From positions 65,071,905 through 65,135,904 of the forward strand of contig CM050690.1 of assembly GCA_027574665.1 (NCBI GenBank): 64,000 nucleotides of DNA. Reading direction: 5' to 3'. This stretch comes from Rhynochetos jubatus (Eukaryota > Chordata > Aves > Eurypygiformes > Rhynochetidae). Made by a program: the position numbers and the translations under genes. This document shows, piece after piece, positions 12,357-24,410 of the stretch (position 1 is its first letter; every line of letters begins with the position of its first letter). A model generated the notes under the pieces. It saw only the letters and a list, made by a program, of their open reading frames with translations, was not told the origin of the DNA and made no database searches.

Positions 12357-12480
12357 CTTGTATCAAAGAAGGATTGTCGTTATGCTGTAGAGGGACCTGC
12401 TGAATACTCTTTAGAATATCTATTGTGTGCAGGACGTCAGTAGAAAAAGCCCAAGTACATGTGAAGCTGTAATATTCAAC
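12357..12480 (-). other. SV2C: SV2C 5' UTR portion of exon 2
   Basis: This 124-nt stretch lies between a consensus 3' splice site and the SV2C start codon on the minus strand. It contains one upstream AUG (12460-12458) opening a seven-codon ORF that ends at 12437, and an in-frame TGA six bases before the main start. Non-coding sequence at the start of exon 2 implies a separate upstream untranslated exon, consistent with the known structure of SV2C in vertebrates. Confidence 0.85.
12437..12460 (-). CDS. Short upstream ORF (7 codons) in SV2C 5' UTR
   Basis: An ATG at 12460-12458 on the minus strand opens a frame of seven codons (MYLGFFY) ending in TGA at 12439-12437, 80 bases upstream of the SV2C start codon. 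Its start context is weak (C at -3, T at +4), so leaky scanning should let most ribosomes pass. It is listed as a possible translational control element, not as a functional peptide gene. Confidence 0.4.
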   Translation of the reverse strand: MYLGFFY

Positions 12481-12507
12481 CTGCAAAATATGAGAGAAAA
12501 AAAAAGC
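12481..12507 (-). other. SV2C: 3' splice site upstream of SV2C exon 2
   Basis: On the minus strand a long pyrimidine tract ending CATATTTTGCAG directly precedes base 12480. The poly-T tract at 12494-12506 and the final CAG make this a strong acceptor. No other acceptor of this strength lies close above the start codon. Confidence 0.88.
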
Positions 12508-15389
12508 TTATACTTTGCTCCTTGTTAGTTGCTTCTTCACACTGATACGGTACCATACCAATCTTCATTTAAGTACTGGACACCACAGTTCAGGCTTTCA
12601 GTCTGAAGAGAAATCTAATATTGACACTGGTTTTCAGAATGAATTTTATTACACTCTAGCCTTTGAATGGGTACCAGGTTTTATTCTGAAAGAAAACAAG
12701 CAATTCTGTGCACCATACATCATACTGATTCTGTCTGCAGTGCCCCTCCCCATCTGAACGTCCTTCTGTGTAATGAAAAGCTACAAATTAGCCTTTCTTT
12801 TAATGAGCTACCATGAGATACTTGTCCTCTGTCCTGCCTCCCACTAACACAAATCTTGTAGGGAGTTGTGATTCCTGAGATCTGTACCAGTCTCTCGGAT
12901 TGGACTGAATTTGGCCAATGCATTCACAGTGCATTCACACCCGATCTTAGCAATACCTAGCCCCACCCAAAAAAAAAAAAAAAAAAGAGGCAGGACAAGG
13001 AGCTGAGTGGATGAAAGTGACTTCACTTCACACTTCAGATATTTCCAATACCCAAATAATGGTAAGATTTCCCTCTCTCCCATTCATAGCAACAGCATAG
13101 ACAGCCTGGAATAACTGTGTATCATCAGCTAATTCACCCCAGCGTGTGACAGTCCAGCATGAGCTCATGACAATCTACCTGCATGGAAGTACCAAGATAT
13201 GTTGTCCCAGTCCTCCTCCCTGCTCCCCTGCTGTACCTTTCCATCTCTTTCTTTATGCAGCCCCAGGATCGTGAATTCAGACACAATGAGTCAAGAGCAG
13301 CTTGCTTATTTGACTGAAGATTAACCATCCCCTTGTTTTCTGGGCATTTCTCAGGCATATCAGCAAGACAATTTGCTCATCACACATCTGCACGATCACT
13401 AGGGATAGTAGGAAGAAATGGCAGCAGTGTGGAAGCAGAGGGAGGGAATAAATTTAGCATCCTTTTCTGAACAGCTGAAATAAATCAAAAAACTGCTTCA
13501 TTACTCATGTGTCTGAAGTTAAGGTGGGGTGAATCTGGACACTGCAACAGGAGTGCAGAAGCCTCACATCTGGGAGAAAGCAGGCTAAAATTTCTGTAGC
13601 AGTGCTTCCAAGAAAAAAAAGTCTGCTTGCAGCTTGTGGAAAATGTCATTTTTAGTCATAATCATTTTAATGATCTATTTTCCAGCATTACCTCAGAAAA
13701 AAGCTGCAGTAGCACAACTAAGAAAGCAGAGAGATGTAATGAAGGAATAAGAATAAACGGTAGGAAATTTCTGAATCTTGTTCCCCTTGCTAAAGTACTG
13801 TGAACTGTCCCCCGAGCTCCATGGGAGATCAGCATAGTGCTTTGAGAAGCTGTCCTTTACTCATTCAGTTGTAAACAATGTCCCAGGAGTATATTCTAGA
13901 CATCAATTTTAAAACTGATACTGTTTTGAGGGATAGCAAGAATTACAGACTGCAATAGATAAACTAAGCACATGATGTACTTCTGATAAAAGAAAACCAA
14001 CTCTGAAGTCACACAGACATGCACATAATACAACTTAAGAAGTTAAAAGATACTGCCCTAGCTTTTTATGATGACAATAGAAATTCACCTATAGTGGAAA
14101 ACGTCTTTATTTTTAGCCCCTTCCTCTAGATTGATTTCATACACTCTGAATGTTTCTCAAAGAAATCAGATGTGATGGCACTATTCAACTATTCAATGCG
14201 AACTGAAGCGTTTACTGGAAGAAAAAAGCAGCCTTAAAAAAGCCAGGATGTAATATTTATGCCTGGAAACTGTAGCGTGATTTTAGATGTATGCCAATCC
14301 TTCTAAGTAGTTGTGAATCTTCTACGCTAAGGCATTTTCTCTAATTACAGCTGTTCAGTTTTCAAGTTTTAAACTCCTTACAAGTTATTCTTTGTGTACT
14401 GATTTATGCATCTGATCCTTACAGTTGCCTGTGACTACAGTATTTACTAGTTCTACAAATACTTTCAAGAACTTCATGAAGTCCCAACAAGTCCTCTGCT
14501 GAGGGTTAATGATCACAAAGTGTTCCTAGATTTTCACCATTTTAGATTATTTTAGAGTGCATATACACCCTATTTAACCTAAACTCTGATTTCCTCTAAT
14601 TCCTAGGTCACTAGGATTTATTTTTCCAGCAAGTACTGCCTTCAAAGGGTTTTTAGTTGTCAAATTCCATTTTACCCTAGGTTATGTTTATGGAGGGAAG
14701 ACAGCAAGAGTTTAGGAATACTGAATAAACATAAAGACTAAATACCAACTGTGCTTTACTCCTATAGAACACCTACCTCATGAGTTCTCTAACACCACAA
14801 ATTTGCAAAAGCTTACACTGTAGGTTATGATAGAACAGGTATGTTAATAAGGAATTACACCTAGTCAAACTCATGAACAGCATAACTCTGCCAGCAAAAA
14901 CCTGAACACAGACCAAGTCAAATTTCTGAAAGATGTACTGAGTATAAAATCAGAAATATCTCTTTATCTTGCCTAAGTTTCAAAGCAGCACACCTAATTC
15001 AAACACTGTTCTTTTAAAGAGCTCTGCTTTCTTAGTGAAGTGAAATCTCTGCCTTAAGGGTGATAAGCACAAAGAGGAATTATTTACAGCCCACACGATT
15101 AGCTCCCCACCCTTTAAATTATGTTGGACTGATTGACTATAAGTAAGCAACTGAAAAGTCTCAAAGAGTGAGGATTAATGGCTATCTGGGTAGAATAAAG
15201 CAGCAAAAGCACAGATGAAAGTCCACACATATTCTTGTTTGTGCCAACTGTCTTACCCAACAAGCCTACTCAGCTCCACTACACTAAACACCCCATTAAT
15301 ACCCAATTCCTTTAATTAAAAAAAAAAAACCACAACAAAAAACCCCACAGGAAAATAGTGATTTCACCTGAAATAAAAAATATTATTTC
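12508..15389. other. Intronic sequence, no gene seen
   Basis: Intron 1 sequence with an 18-base poly-A run at about 12968-12985 and an A/C-rich tract near 15318-15350. Open frames are short and show no recognisable domain. Confidence 0.6.
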
Positions 15390-16610
15390 AAGAATCACAG
15401 AATTGTTTAGGTTTGAAAAGACCTTTAAGATCATCAAGTCCAACCGTTAACCTAACATCGCTAAGTCCACCACTAAACCATGTCCTTCAGCACCTTGTGC
15501 ACAGTTTCTTAAGCGCCTCCAGTGACAGTGACTGAACCATCTCCCTGGGCAGCCCATTCCAGGGCCTGACAACCCTTTTATAGAAGAAATCTTTCCTAAC
15601 ACTCGATCGAAACCTCTCCCTGGTACAACTTGAGCCATTTCCTCTTGTACTATCACTTGCCACTTGGGAGAAGAGACCAACACCCACTTCACTACAACCT
15701 GCTTTCCAGGTCTCCCCTGAGCCTCCTCTTTTCCAGGCTAAACAACCTCAGTTCCCTCAGCCGCTCCTCAAAGAACTTGTGCTTTAGACCCTTGCCCAGC
15801 TCTGCTGCCCTCCTCTGGATACCCTCCAGCACCTCAGTGTCTTTCTTGCAGTGAGGGGCCCAGAACTGAACACAGGATTTGAGGTGCAGCCTCACCAGTG
15901 CCAAGTACAGGGGAACAATCGCTTCCCTAGTCCTGCTGGCCACACTGTTCCTGATGCAGGCCAGGAAGCCATTGGCCTTCTTGGCCACCTGGCCATGCTG
16001 CTGGCTCACATTCAGCTGACTGTTGATCCAACACTCCCAGGTCCTTTTCCACTAGGCAGTTTTCCAGCCACTCATCCCCAAGCCTGTAGCGTTGCAAGGG
16101 GTTGTCGTGGTCCAAGTGCAGGACCCGGCACTTGGCCTTGTTGAACCTCATACAGTGGCCTCAGCCCAGCAATCCAGCCTGTCCAGATCCCTCTGAAGAC
16201 CCTTCTTACCCCCAGGCAGATCAACATTCCCACCCAACTAGGTGTCAGCTGCAAACTTACCATGGGAGCGCTCAATCCCATCATCCAGGTCACTGATAAA
16301 GATATTAAGGAGAACTGGTGCCAGTACTGAGCCCTGAGGAACACCACTTGTGACCAGCTGCCAACTGGATCAAAATCCATTCACCACAACAACTCTTTGG
16401 GCCTGCCCATCCAGCCAGTTTTTTACCAAGTAAAGAGTGTGCACATCGAAGCCATGAGCAGCCAGCTTCTTCAGAAGAATGCTGTGGGAAATGGTGGCAG
16501 AGGCTTTACTAAACTCTAGGTAGGCAACTTCCACAGCCTTTTCCTCATCCACTAAGTGAGTCGCCTTGTCATAGGAGATCAGGTTAGTCAAGCTGATTTT
16601 TGTCCAAAAC
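15390..16610 (-). mobile_element. 5'-truncated CR1 LINE
   Basis: Read on the minus strand it contains the 3' half of the CR1 reverse transcriptase, its C-terminal [23 protein letters not shown] block, the 3' UTR, and the terminal sequence TTCTGTGATTCT near 15390. It is 5'-truncated within the reverse transcriptase at about 16610. It lies in intron 1 in the same orientation as SV2C. Confidence 0.9.
15487..16610 (-). pseudogene. CR1 reverse transcriptase remnant (C-terminal half)
   Basis: Several minus-strand frames (16612-16370, 16380-16072, 16151-15927, 16009-15692 and 15692-15447) together cover the second half of the CR1 reverse transcriptase. Motif A reads VEVAYLEFSKA, so the conserved catalytic Asp of the YLDFSKAF-type motif is Glu. 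Further on, LVKNWLDGQAQRVVVVNG is the expected block after motif A, and [23 protein letters not shown] sequence appears in shifted frames. At least four frameshifts separate the pieces, so the copy is dead. Confidence 0.8.
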
Positions 16611-19575
16611 ACTCAAAGATGCATGCACCAAAAAAAAAAAATCAAATTATTTGTTTGCTCCCATGTTTATTTTTTTCCATTCTATTATATTATATTCAAA
16701 ATTTTCAGTCAGTTACCCATTTGTACGTATTGTGCTACATCTGAAATACAGACTGGATGTTACAAACTAAATCAGTGAGGTCCCAGCAAGACATAAATCT
16801 ATGAGATGCCAGAAAATCCATTCCCACAAAGACTTGCATCTTTGCTTAACATAAGCTGTGAGAAGACTCACTGAAGAATAATGACACAATATTAACTATA
16901 TGCATATCTTCATATAATAAATTTTTCAGAGTAGACCTGGAAGTCACACATAAATGGAGCTATGGCATTTCAGATAAACTTGGGAAACTACTATAGCATC
17001 TTTCCTTTTATTTTGAATCTGTAATCCGTTTTCGAAGAAAAACAAAATACTAAAAAAACCATTTCGTTATTTAAGTTGGCACCTTTTTAAAGGTACATTT
17101 TACCCAACATTTTGATTCTGGTTTGATTTCTGGTTTTTACCTTCTTTTTTATTATCAGACCTTTCCATGGATGTGTTTTGTTTCTTCTGAGTTTATCTGA
17201 TGCTCCAAGACAGTCTTCATCTCAAGAAATAATCTTCTCTTAGATCATAACTACTTCCGATTATACTACTATGATGTTTCAAATGATGTTATTTCCAAGT
17301 GAAATACAGGCACCTGAACTATGTAAACTTACAAACAGAAGATGTCTTTTAGTTGCATGTGCTCTCAGCTATAAAAAAAAGTGTAAGCAAAACCAAAAAA
17401 GTACTACACATTGCTGTGTCATAACAAAGAACAATGGTATTCAAATTTTACTAGAGTTCTCCAATGACTGAACTGTAATTTACATTGTACAGTTCAAATA
17501 ACACAAAGGATGCAATCCTACAATTCACCACAGACCTGAGCCATATGCAGAGGTAAAACCCATCCTCAGATTTACTGGGATACCAGCAAACCTCTTCCCC
17601 GTTCCACATCTCTTCATGCACAAAACTGTTCTAGAAGAACCATTCTTTTATAATTCCGGGGTAGTACTTACTTTAGTATGTCTCAATAAAGAACAGATAG
17701 ATCAATAAAATGCATTTATTTATAGAGGTATTGGGTATCTTTATTTATAGATATATTTATTTATTTATAATAAATAAGAGCTGACACCAAAGCTGGTAAG
17801 AGTGGGATTCTTTTTGTGTAATGTTAGTAGACTAAAAGATGAGCTTCTATAAGCTCAAGCAAATTTTCTTTCTCTCATGCCAAGTGTCACACACCCAGGC
17901 TGCAACTCTTCTGTCTCAGACTGCAGTTGCCAAAGCCATATAAATCGCTGTAGGGTGCAGTGCCACCAAAAGTGGTAGTCCCCAGCCTTGTCCCACTCTG
18001 GATGGCATTCCTCCTGCTTGTCTTACACCAGCACTTTTTACCATTCATCCTCAGCACAGCAACAAAACACGTACACAAGATGAGCTTGGGTATTCATTAG
18101 TCTAGCACACATCAAGGATCATGAGCTCAGCAGAGACAGGGGTTTCATGGTACACTGCAATCTCTCCCCATTTTATTTCTTTCCTTCCACATTAAACCCA
18201 CAGAGATAACTGTATCTCTTTGCACTATATGCTCTACCTGCCCAGTTTCTCTTAAACTATTTAACTAATTTACTTGATTAGAATAAAACCAGAGGAATTA
18301 CTTTTAACTTGGTTTTGCTGGAAACTTGATATCTTTAACCAGAAGAAAAAAAAGGGGCGATGTTTTTGCCTGAAAGCATGTTCCTTTTTTCTGTGTACAT
18401 CAGCCCCTAACAAAAAATATTATTTTTAACTGCCTTTAAAGGCCTTAAAGTATCACAAGAAACAAATAACTCTACTAATTCTTTTCTCACAGTGCTTTTC
18501 ATCACAGGCCTAATTCTCCCTCACTTACAGCTGGATGTATAAGCACAGAAACAGTATCTTGAAAAGCTCTGCTTAAAGCAGTACAAACCCCAAAAGCTAA
18601 TGACACAATGAAATCGGACTAAACACATATGTAACATAGAAAATGAAAAACTATCCATTGGAAATCAGGACATCTTAACGGAATTATCTGTGATACAAAT
18701 TCAATACTACTGTAAAAAAGAATTGTCCTTTAACCAAGGGAGACTTAGAGGAAAATGATAGCTGCAAATTTAGGAAGTAGGCCATTCTTCACTTTATAGT
18801 TGCACTATCCTACTCCTCCATGCATTACCTTTACAGTCTAAATTTTCAAAGAATATCCTGTAGGAAGGTGCCACAATGCTGCTAAGTTTTATGAGCACCA
18901 TCATGCTTTCAAACACTGGCATAAATAGGTCTAATTCAGCAGGTCATCATTAAATACTCTCAGGCTTCTAAAGCCCTCTGATCCACAGTTCCAACTAAGG
19001 TCACAACTGGGAATGAGGATTCATCTGTGATCCACGTTCTCTTATTAAGCTCTTTTCACACTTTCTTTTGACCTACAAAATAGCTTTATTACTGACAGCA
19101 ATGGAAGTTGCTATCTACTCTCTTGTTCTAATACTTACCAACCCATCTAATTCCTTAGAAGTAGATTCAGATCAATGCCCCCCAAACAGTAGGACTAGAC
19201 AGTGTTATGAAACTGAAATAGTCATGTTTATTAATTAAATTACAGCAGCAAAACTGTAAAGTACAGTGAAGTGATACCTTCCTTTGATTTTTTTAATCCA
19301 AAGGTTACTTTTCTATAAAAAAGTGGTTGAACAAAAAATAGGACATACTTCGAAATTACACGTTATCTTTCACACAGTAAACTAGTAACAGAAAATAGCA
19401 CAAAGAAAATTTTATTTATTTTTTTTAATCTAATTCTAACTACTTGCTTTGCCTTATTGTATTCAAATACCAGAGTTGTAATTGCTTTTGTTGGTTTTGC
19501 CATCAGTCTGATCATTATCTGGCTACTTGAAGATGCCACTTGTTTTTACATGGCAAACACTGAAAAATTCATCCT
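16611..19575. other. Intronic AT-rich sequence, no gene seen
   Basis: Intron 1 sequence between two CR1 copies. It includes a TTTATTTATA-rich patch at 17695-17780, which on the plus strand repeats ATTTATTTAT and on the minus strand AATAAATA. No coding or RNA gene signal is visible. Confidence 0.6.
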
Positions 19576-19662
19576 CATAGAATCATAGAATGCTTAGGGT
19601 TTGAAGGGACCTTAAAGATCATCTAGTTCCAAACCCCCTGCCATGGGTAGGGACACCCTCCA

Positions 19663-20930
19663 CTAGACCAGGTTGCTCAGAGCCTCATCCAGCCTGGCCT
19701 TGAACACTTCCAGGGTTGGGGCATCCACAGCTTCTCTGGGCAACCTGTGCCAGTGCCTCACCACCCTCGCCGTGAAGAACTTCTTCTTGGTATCTAATCG
19801 ATATCTCCCTGCTTTCAATTTTAACCCGTTACCCCTTGTCCTGTCACTACAGGCCCTTGTAAAAAATCCCCTCCTCCCATCCTCCCTGTAGGCACCCTTC
19901 AGGTACTGGAAGGCTGCAATAAGATCTCCCCGGAGCCTTCTCTTCTCCAGGCTGAACCACCCCAGCTCTTTCAGCCTTTCTTCATAGGAGGTGCTCCAGG
20001 CCTCTGAGCATCTTTGTGGTCTTCTCTGGACTCGCTTCAACTAGTCCATATCCTTCTGATGTTGAGGGCCCCACAGCTGGATGCAGCACTCCAGATGGGA
20101 CCTCATGAGAGCAGAGGAGGGGGGAAGAATCCCCTCCCTCAACCTGCTGGCCACACTTCTCCTGATACAGCCCAGGATACAGTTGGCTTTCTGGGCTGCC
20201 AGTGCACACTGCCAGCTCATGTTCAGCTTTTCGTCCACCAGTTCCCCCAAGTCCTTCTCCTCAGGGCTGCTCTCAATCCTTTCTCTGCCCAGCCTGTCCT
20301 TGTGCTTGGGATTGTCCTGACCCATGTGCAGGACCTTGCACTTGGCCTTGTTGAACTTCATGAGGTTGGCAAAGGCCCACCTCTCCAGCCTGTCAAGGTC
20401 CCTCTGGACAGCATCCCTTCCCTCCAGCCTGTCAACCACACCACACAGCTTGCTGTCATCAGCAAACTTGCTGAGGGTGCACTTGATCCCACCACCCATG
20501 TCACTGACAAAGATGTTAAACTGTACCAGTCCGAACAAGGACCCCTGAGGAACACCACTTGTCACTGGTCTCCACTCAGACACTGAGCCACTGACCACAA
20601 CCCTCTGAGTGCGACCATCCAGCCAGTTCCTTATCCATCGAGCAGTCCATCTGTCAAATCCATGTCTCTCCAGTTTAGAGACCAGGATGTCGTGCGGGAC
20701 TGTATCAAAAGCTTTGCACAAGTCCAGGTAAATTACGTCAGTCTCCTGTCCTCTATCCATCAAGGCCGTGACCCTATTGTAGAAGGCCACCAAATTGTCA
20801 GGCATGATCTGTCCTTGGTGAAGCCATATTTGCTGTCACCAATCACCTCCTCATTCTCCATGTGGCTTAGCATGGTTTCTAGGAGGATCTGCTCTATGAT
20901 CTTGCCAGGCGCAGAGGTGAGACTGACTGG
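19663..20930 (-). pseudogene. CR1 ORF2 reverse transcriptase remnant with motifs A, B and C
   Basis: Frame 20805-20041 (254 codons) preserves reverse transcriptase motif A ([13 protein letters not shown], residues 26-38), motif B (GVPQGS, 84-89) and the catalytic FADD of motif C (114-117, bases 20466-20455). The earlier SLTSAPGKI-type block is recognisable around 20930-20900 but out of frame. The C-terminal piece is in frame 20040-19663, separated by one stop near 20041. The catalytic residues survive, but the protein is split and the element lacks its 5' end, so no autonomous activity is expected. Confidence 0.85.
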
Positions 20931-21133
20931 CCTAGAGTTCCCTGGATACTCTTTTTTCCCCTTTTTAAAGATGAGAGTTATATTTCCCCTTTTCCAGTCA
21001 GTGGGAACTTCATCAGACTGTCATGACTTTTCAAATATGATGGATAGAGGTTTAGCAACCTCAACCACTAGTTCTTTCAAGACCTTTGGATATAGTTCAT
21101 CAGGTCCCATGGCCTTGTGCACCTTCAGGTTCC

Positions 21134-22530
21134 TCAGGTGCTCCCAAACCTGATCCTCTCTAACCACGGGCAGCTCCCAATTTTCCCAGTCCCTGCCCTT
21201 GCCTTCTGTGACTCTCGAGTACGGCTTGTGCCCTTGACAGTGAAGACAGAGGCAAAAAAAGCATTGAGTACTTCGGCCTTCTCCTTATACTGGGAAACCA
21301 TCTCTCCTGTTTCCTTCTGCAGAGGGCCCACATTTTCCATGATCTTTTTATCCCCTATGTACCTACAGAAGACCTTCTTGTTGGCCTTGATGTCCCTGGC
21401 CAGGTTTAATTCTGTCAAGGCTTTGGATTTCCTAACCTGATCTCTGGCCTCTTGGACAACTTCCCTGTAATCCTCCCAGGCTCCCTGTCCCTGCTTCCAC
21501 CCACTGAAGGCTTCTTTTTTTTGCTTCACTTTGTTCATCCACACAGACCTCTGGGCGCTTTTACCTGACTTCCTCTTTGTTGGAATGCACAGCTCCGGAG
21601 CCTGGAGGAGAAGGTCCTTGAATATTCGCCAGTTTTCTTGGGCCCCTCTTCCCTCCAGGGCTTCTTCCCAAGGAACTTTTCTAATCAGTTCCCTGAAGAG
21701 GGTAAAGTCTCCTCTCCTGAACTCCAGGGTAGCGAGCTTGTTGTGCACCCTCCTCACCTCCATAAGGATCTCAAACTCCACCATTTCATGGTCGCTGCAG
21801 CCAAGGCTGCCCTTGAGCATCACATTCCCCACCAGCCCCTCTCTGTTGGTGAGAATAAGGTCCAGCATGGTACTCCTCCTTGCCAGCTCCTCTATCACTT
21901 GGAGTAGGAAGTTGTCATCCATGCATTCCAGGAACCTCCTGGCTTGTTTGTGCCATGCTGTGTGGCCCCTCCAACAGATATCAGGGTGGTTGAAGTCCCC
22001 CATGAGGTCCAGGATTTGTGAATGTATGTGAGGCTATTGCTATCTGCTTGTAGAGGGCCTCATCCACTCTCTTATCCTAGCCAGGTGGCCTGTAGCACAC
22101 TCCTACTACTGTATCCCTTCTTCCTGTCCTCCCTTTAATCCTGACCCATAAGCGCTCAGTCAGCTCCTCATCCATCCTCACGTGGAGTTCTACACCCTCC
22201 AGCTGGTCTTGGACAGAGAGCAATCCCCCCTCCACATCTCCCCTGCCTGTCCTTCCTAAAAAGCCTGTACCCTTCCATTCTGACACTCCAGTCATAGGAG
22301 CCAGACCACCACATCTCCACGATGCCAATGAGGTCACAGCCCCTCATGCATGCACACGCCTCAAGCTCCTCTAGTTTATTTCCCATGCTCTGTGCATTTG
22401 CATAGAGGTATTTAAGATGGGCCCCTGATGAAGTTGGCAAGTCCTCCTTAAAGGCAAGGCAGAACTGTTGGAATACTAGTGATGAGACATTGTCGTTCCC
22501 ACTGAAACCAAGAATTATGCCCCTTCTCAT
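21134..22530 (-). pseudogene. CR1 ORF2 endonuclease remnant
   Basis: Two frames cover the endonuclease. The first (22530-22168) has LKYLYANAQSMGNKLEELEA and IGIVEMWWSGSYDW, where the usual ETWW motif reads EMWW. The second (22003-21134, 289 codons) starts at [11 protein letters not shown] and carries [15 protein letters not shown] with the catalytic Asp-His pair, then continues into the linker before the reverse transcriptase. A stop- and frame-disrupted region at about 22000-22340 separates them. In an intact element this domain makes the target-site nick. Confidence 0.85.
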
Positions 22531-22539
22531 ACCTTCTTC

Positions 22540-24410
22540 TCCTGAAATATCACTTTCTTCATCAGGGTATGTGCATTCAGCAAGTTTTGTACTTTTTAGT
22601 TGCCAGAATCACAGTGAAAACAATTATCCTGGATTTCAATAGTGAGAGAATAGCACAAAGCAGGTGGACAAGCAAGTTTTCATTGTTCCACACTGCCAAT
22701 CAAGGAATACCTTACCACATTTCCACCAATCAGCACTTACTTTCTTGTATCATCTGCCATGGTCATGTTTGCTGCTGTGCAGAAAGCAGGCAAGAGTCTT
22801 CTCTGAAAGTAAAGACTCACTAGCTATCAATAAAGGCTTAAGGTTGAAGGAAGACAGAAAAATAATTCCAGTTACAATGGAGAAGACCTACATAAAAGCT
22901 GGGGACAGATATCTAGAAAAATGTATTTTAAAAGGCTGAGACTGAAGTTCTAAAAATATAGCCAAGGAGTCCTAACTGGGAAGAAACATAATAGAATAAT
23001 GCATTGTAGAAAGTCTCCATGGTGAAAATCTTCAAATGCAATAGGACAAGCCTCAACCATTCAAACAGCTATTTCTGAGATTACTCTGCACAAATCTGTG
23101 ATGCACAGGTACTATGAAACTGGAACCCTACAGATAATAGACTAACAGATGACACAGAACAGTGCTAGAGCTTACGAAAAACACCAGCAGGCTGAAGGGC
23201 ATCTTGTAGGGCAAACCGTATTACAAGCTGGAATTAAGGGCCTTTCTTTCCTTCCTGGAATAAAATAGGCAAGCATTTTTTACATTTCAGGAGGAAATAC
23301 AGGGTGACAGTCTCAGATCCCACTGGGAAAAACTTTCTGAAAAGGACCAGCTTTCTGTGCTGCCAGCTTTCTCCTGGGGCATGTCATCCCTGCGCCGGCA
23401 GAATTAGGAGTCCCAAGACTCTTCTCAGGTCGGAGCTAATAATGGTCTGCCAACTCTCTCCTTCTCTGTTGCTGGTTTATATTGGCCTCCTCATGGGGAA
23501 TCACCTGTTACAGCCAACAAATTGCAGGAAGTGAGTTGTGATTCTTGGCATAATGTTCAAAGATACTTTAACATCCTGGTTTTTAACACATTCTGCCTTC
23601 CAGGCACTCTGCTATTCATTCAAAGCACATATTCTTTCTTTTTAACTTCATTCTTTTCTTTCTTGTTACTTTTTATTGTTTGTAACCGGATATGAGAAGT
23701 TGGAAAACAAAATCCTTTTTTAGAATTCCATGGCTCTCATTTTCTAAATCTTTTATTTTGTTACATTTTCAACATGGCAACAGCTGAAACTTGCTACTTC
23801 CATTTTCTTTCTCTCTTTCACCAGCTCGACATAAGACTGATGCTAGTACTGAGAATCCCAAGGACTCATGTTAACCTGTCCCTCTTCCAGTGAAAGATGT
23901 TTGCATTGTCTATCCCAAGTAAAAATGTGACAAACTAAATATAGTGCTATCTGTGCCTGAAAGCCCATTTCTTCATTGGCATTCAGCCAGCATCTTTGCC
24001 AAAATATCTTGTGAAAATATATAAATAAGAAAACTAAGAATGATAGACCGAGCTTTTCTGCTGAGGCACTGCTTCAGCTACGGGAATCTGACAAACAACT
24101 CAGCGTTCATTGATTTGACCTAAATACTTACAGGAAAAAAAGGAATAATTACAGGCACATAGTAAAATTAAATGAGCCTGGGTGGAGAACATGAAATGTA
24201 TCAAGGAGTCTAGCTAAAAAAAAAAAAAAAAAAAAAGTACATATATATAGAGAGATATGTATATTAACACATACCTATTATGAATATATTAATGTATTAT
24301 GTATACAAATGCATAATTAAATACTTTCCTATAAATAATTAGTAACAACTAACTTTGGATGGGAAGAATTCACAAGCTCAATCAAAAAAGAAATGGTTGT
24401 GTTTGGTGGC
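22540..24410. other. Intronic sequence, no gene seen
   Basis: AT-rich intron 1 sequence. It ends in a poly-A run at about 24217-24236 and a TATATA/GAGAGA microsatellite-like stretch up to about 24300. A 27-base match to a site at 44699-44724 lies at 23398-23424 (see findings). Confidence 0.55.

Larger units (their letters stand above)
19576..22535 (-). mobile_element. CR1 LINE carrying most of ORF2
   Basis: A nearly 3-kb CR1 on the minus strand. It runs from the endonuclease start (about 22530) through the reverse transcriptase to a 3' end near 19576 that reads GCATTCTATGATTCTATG. The longest open pieces are 22530-22168, 22003-21134, 20805-20041 and 20040-19663. ORF1 and the 5' UTR are missing, so it is 5'-truncated. 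It is less decayed than the other CR1 copies here and lies in the same orientation as SV2C. Confidence 0.92.

Noticed and set aside
17695..17780. ATTTATTTA repeats as an AU-rich mRNA-stability element
   Set aside because: The stretch is deep in an intron with no transcript end nearby. Plain AT-rich low complexity explains it.
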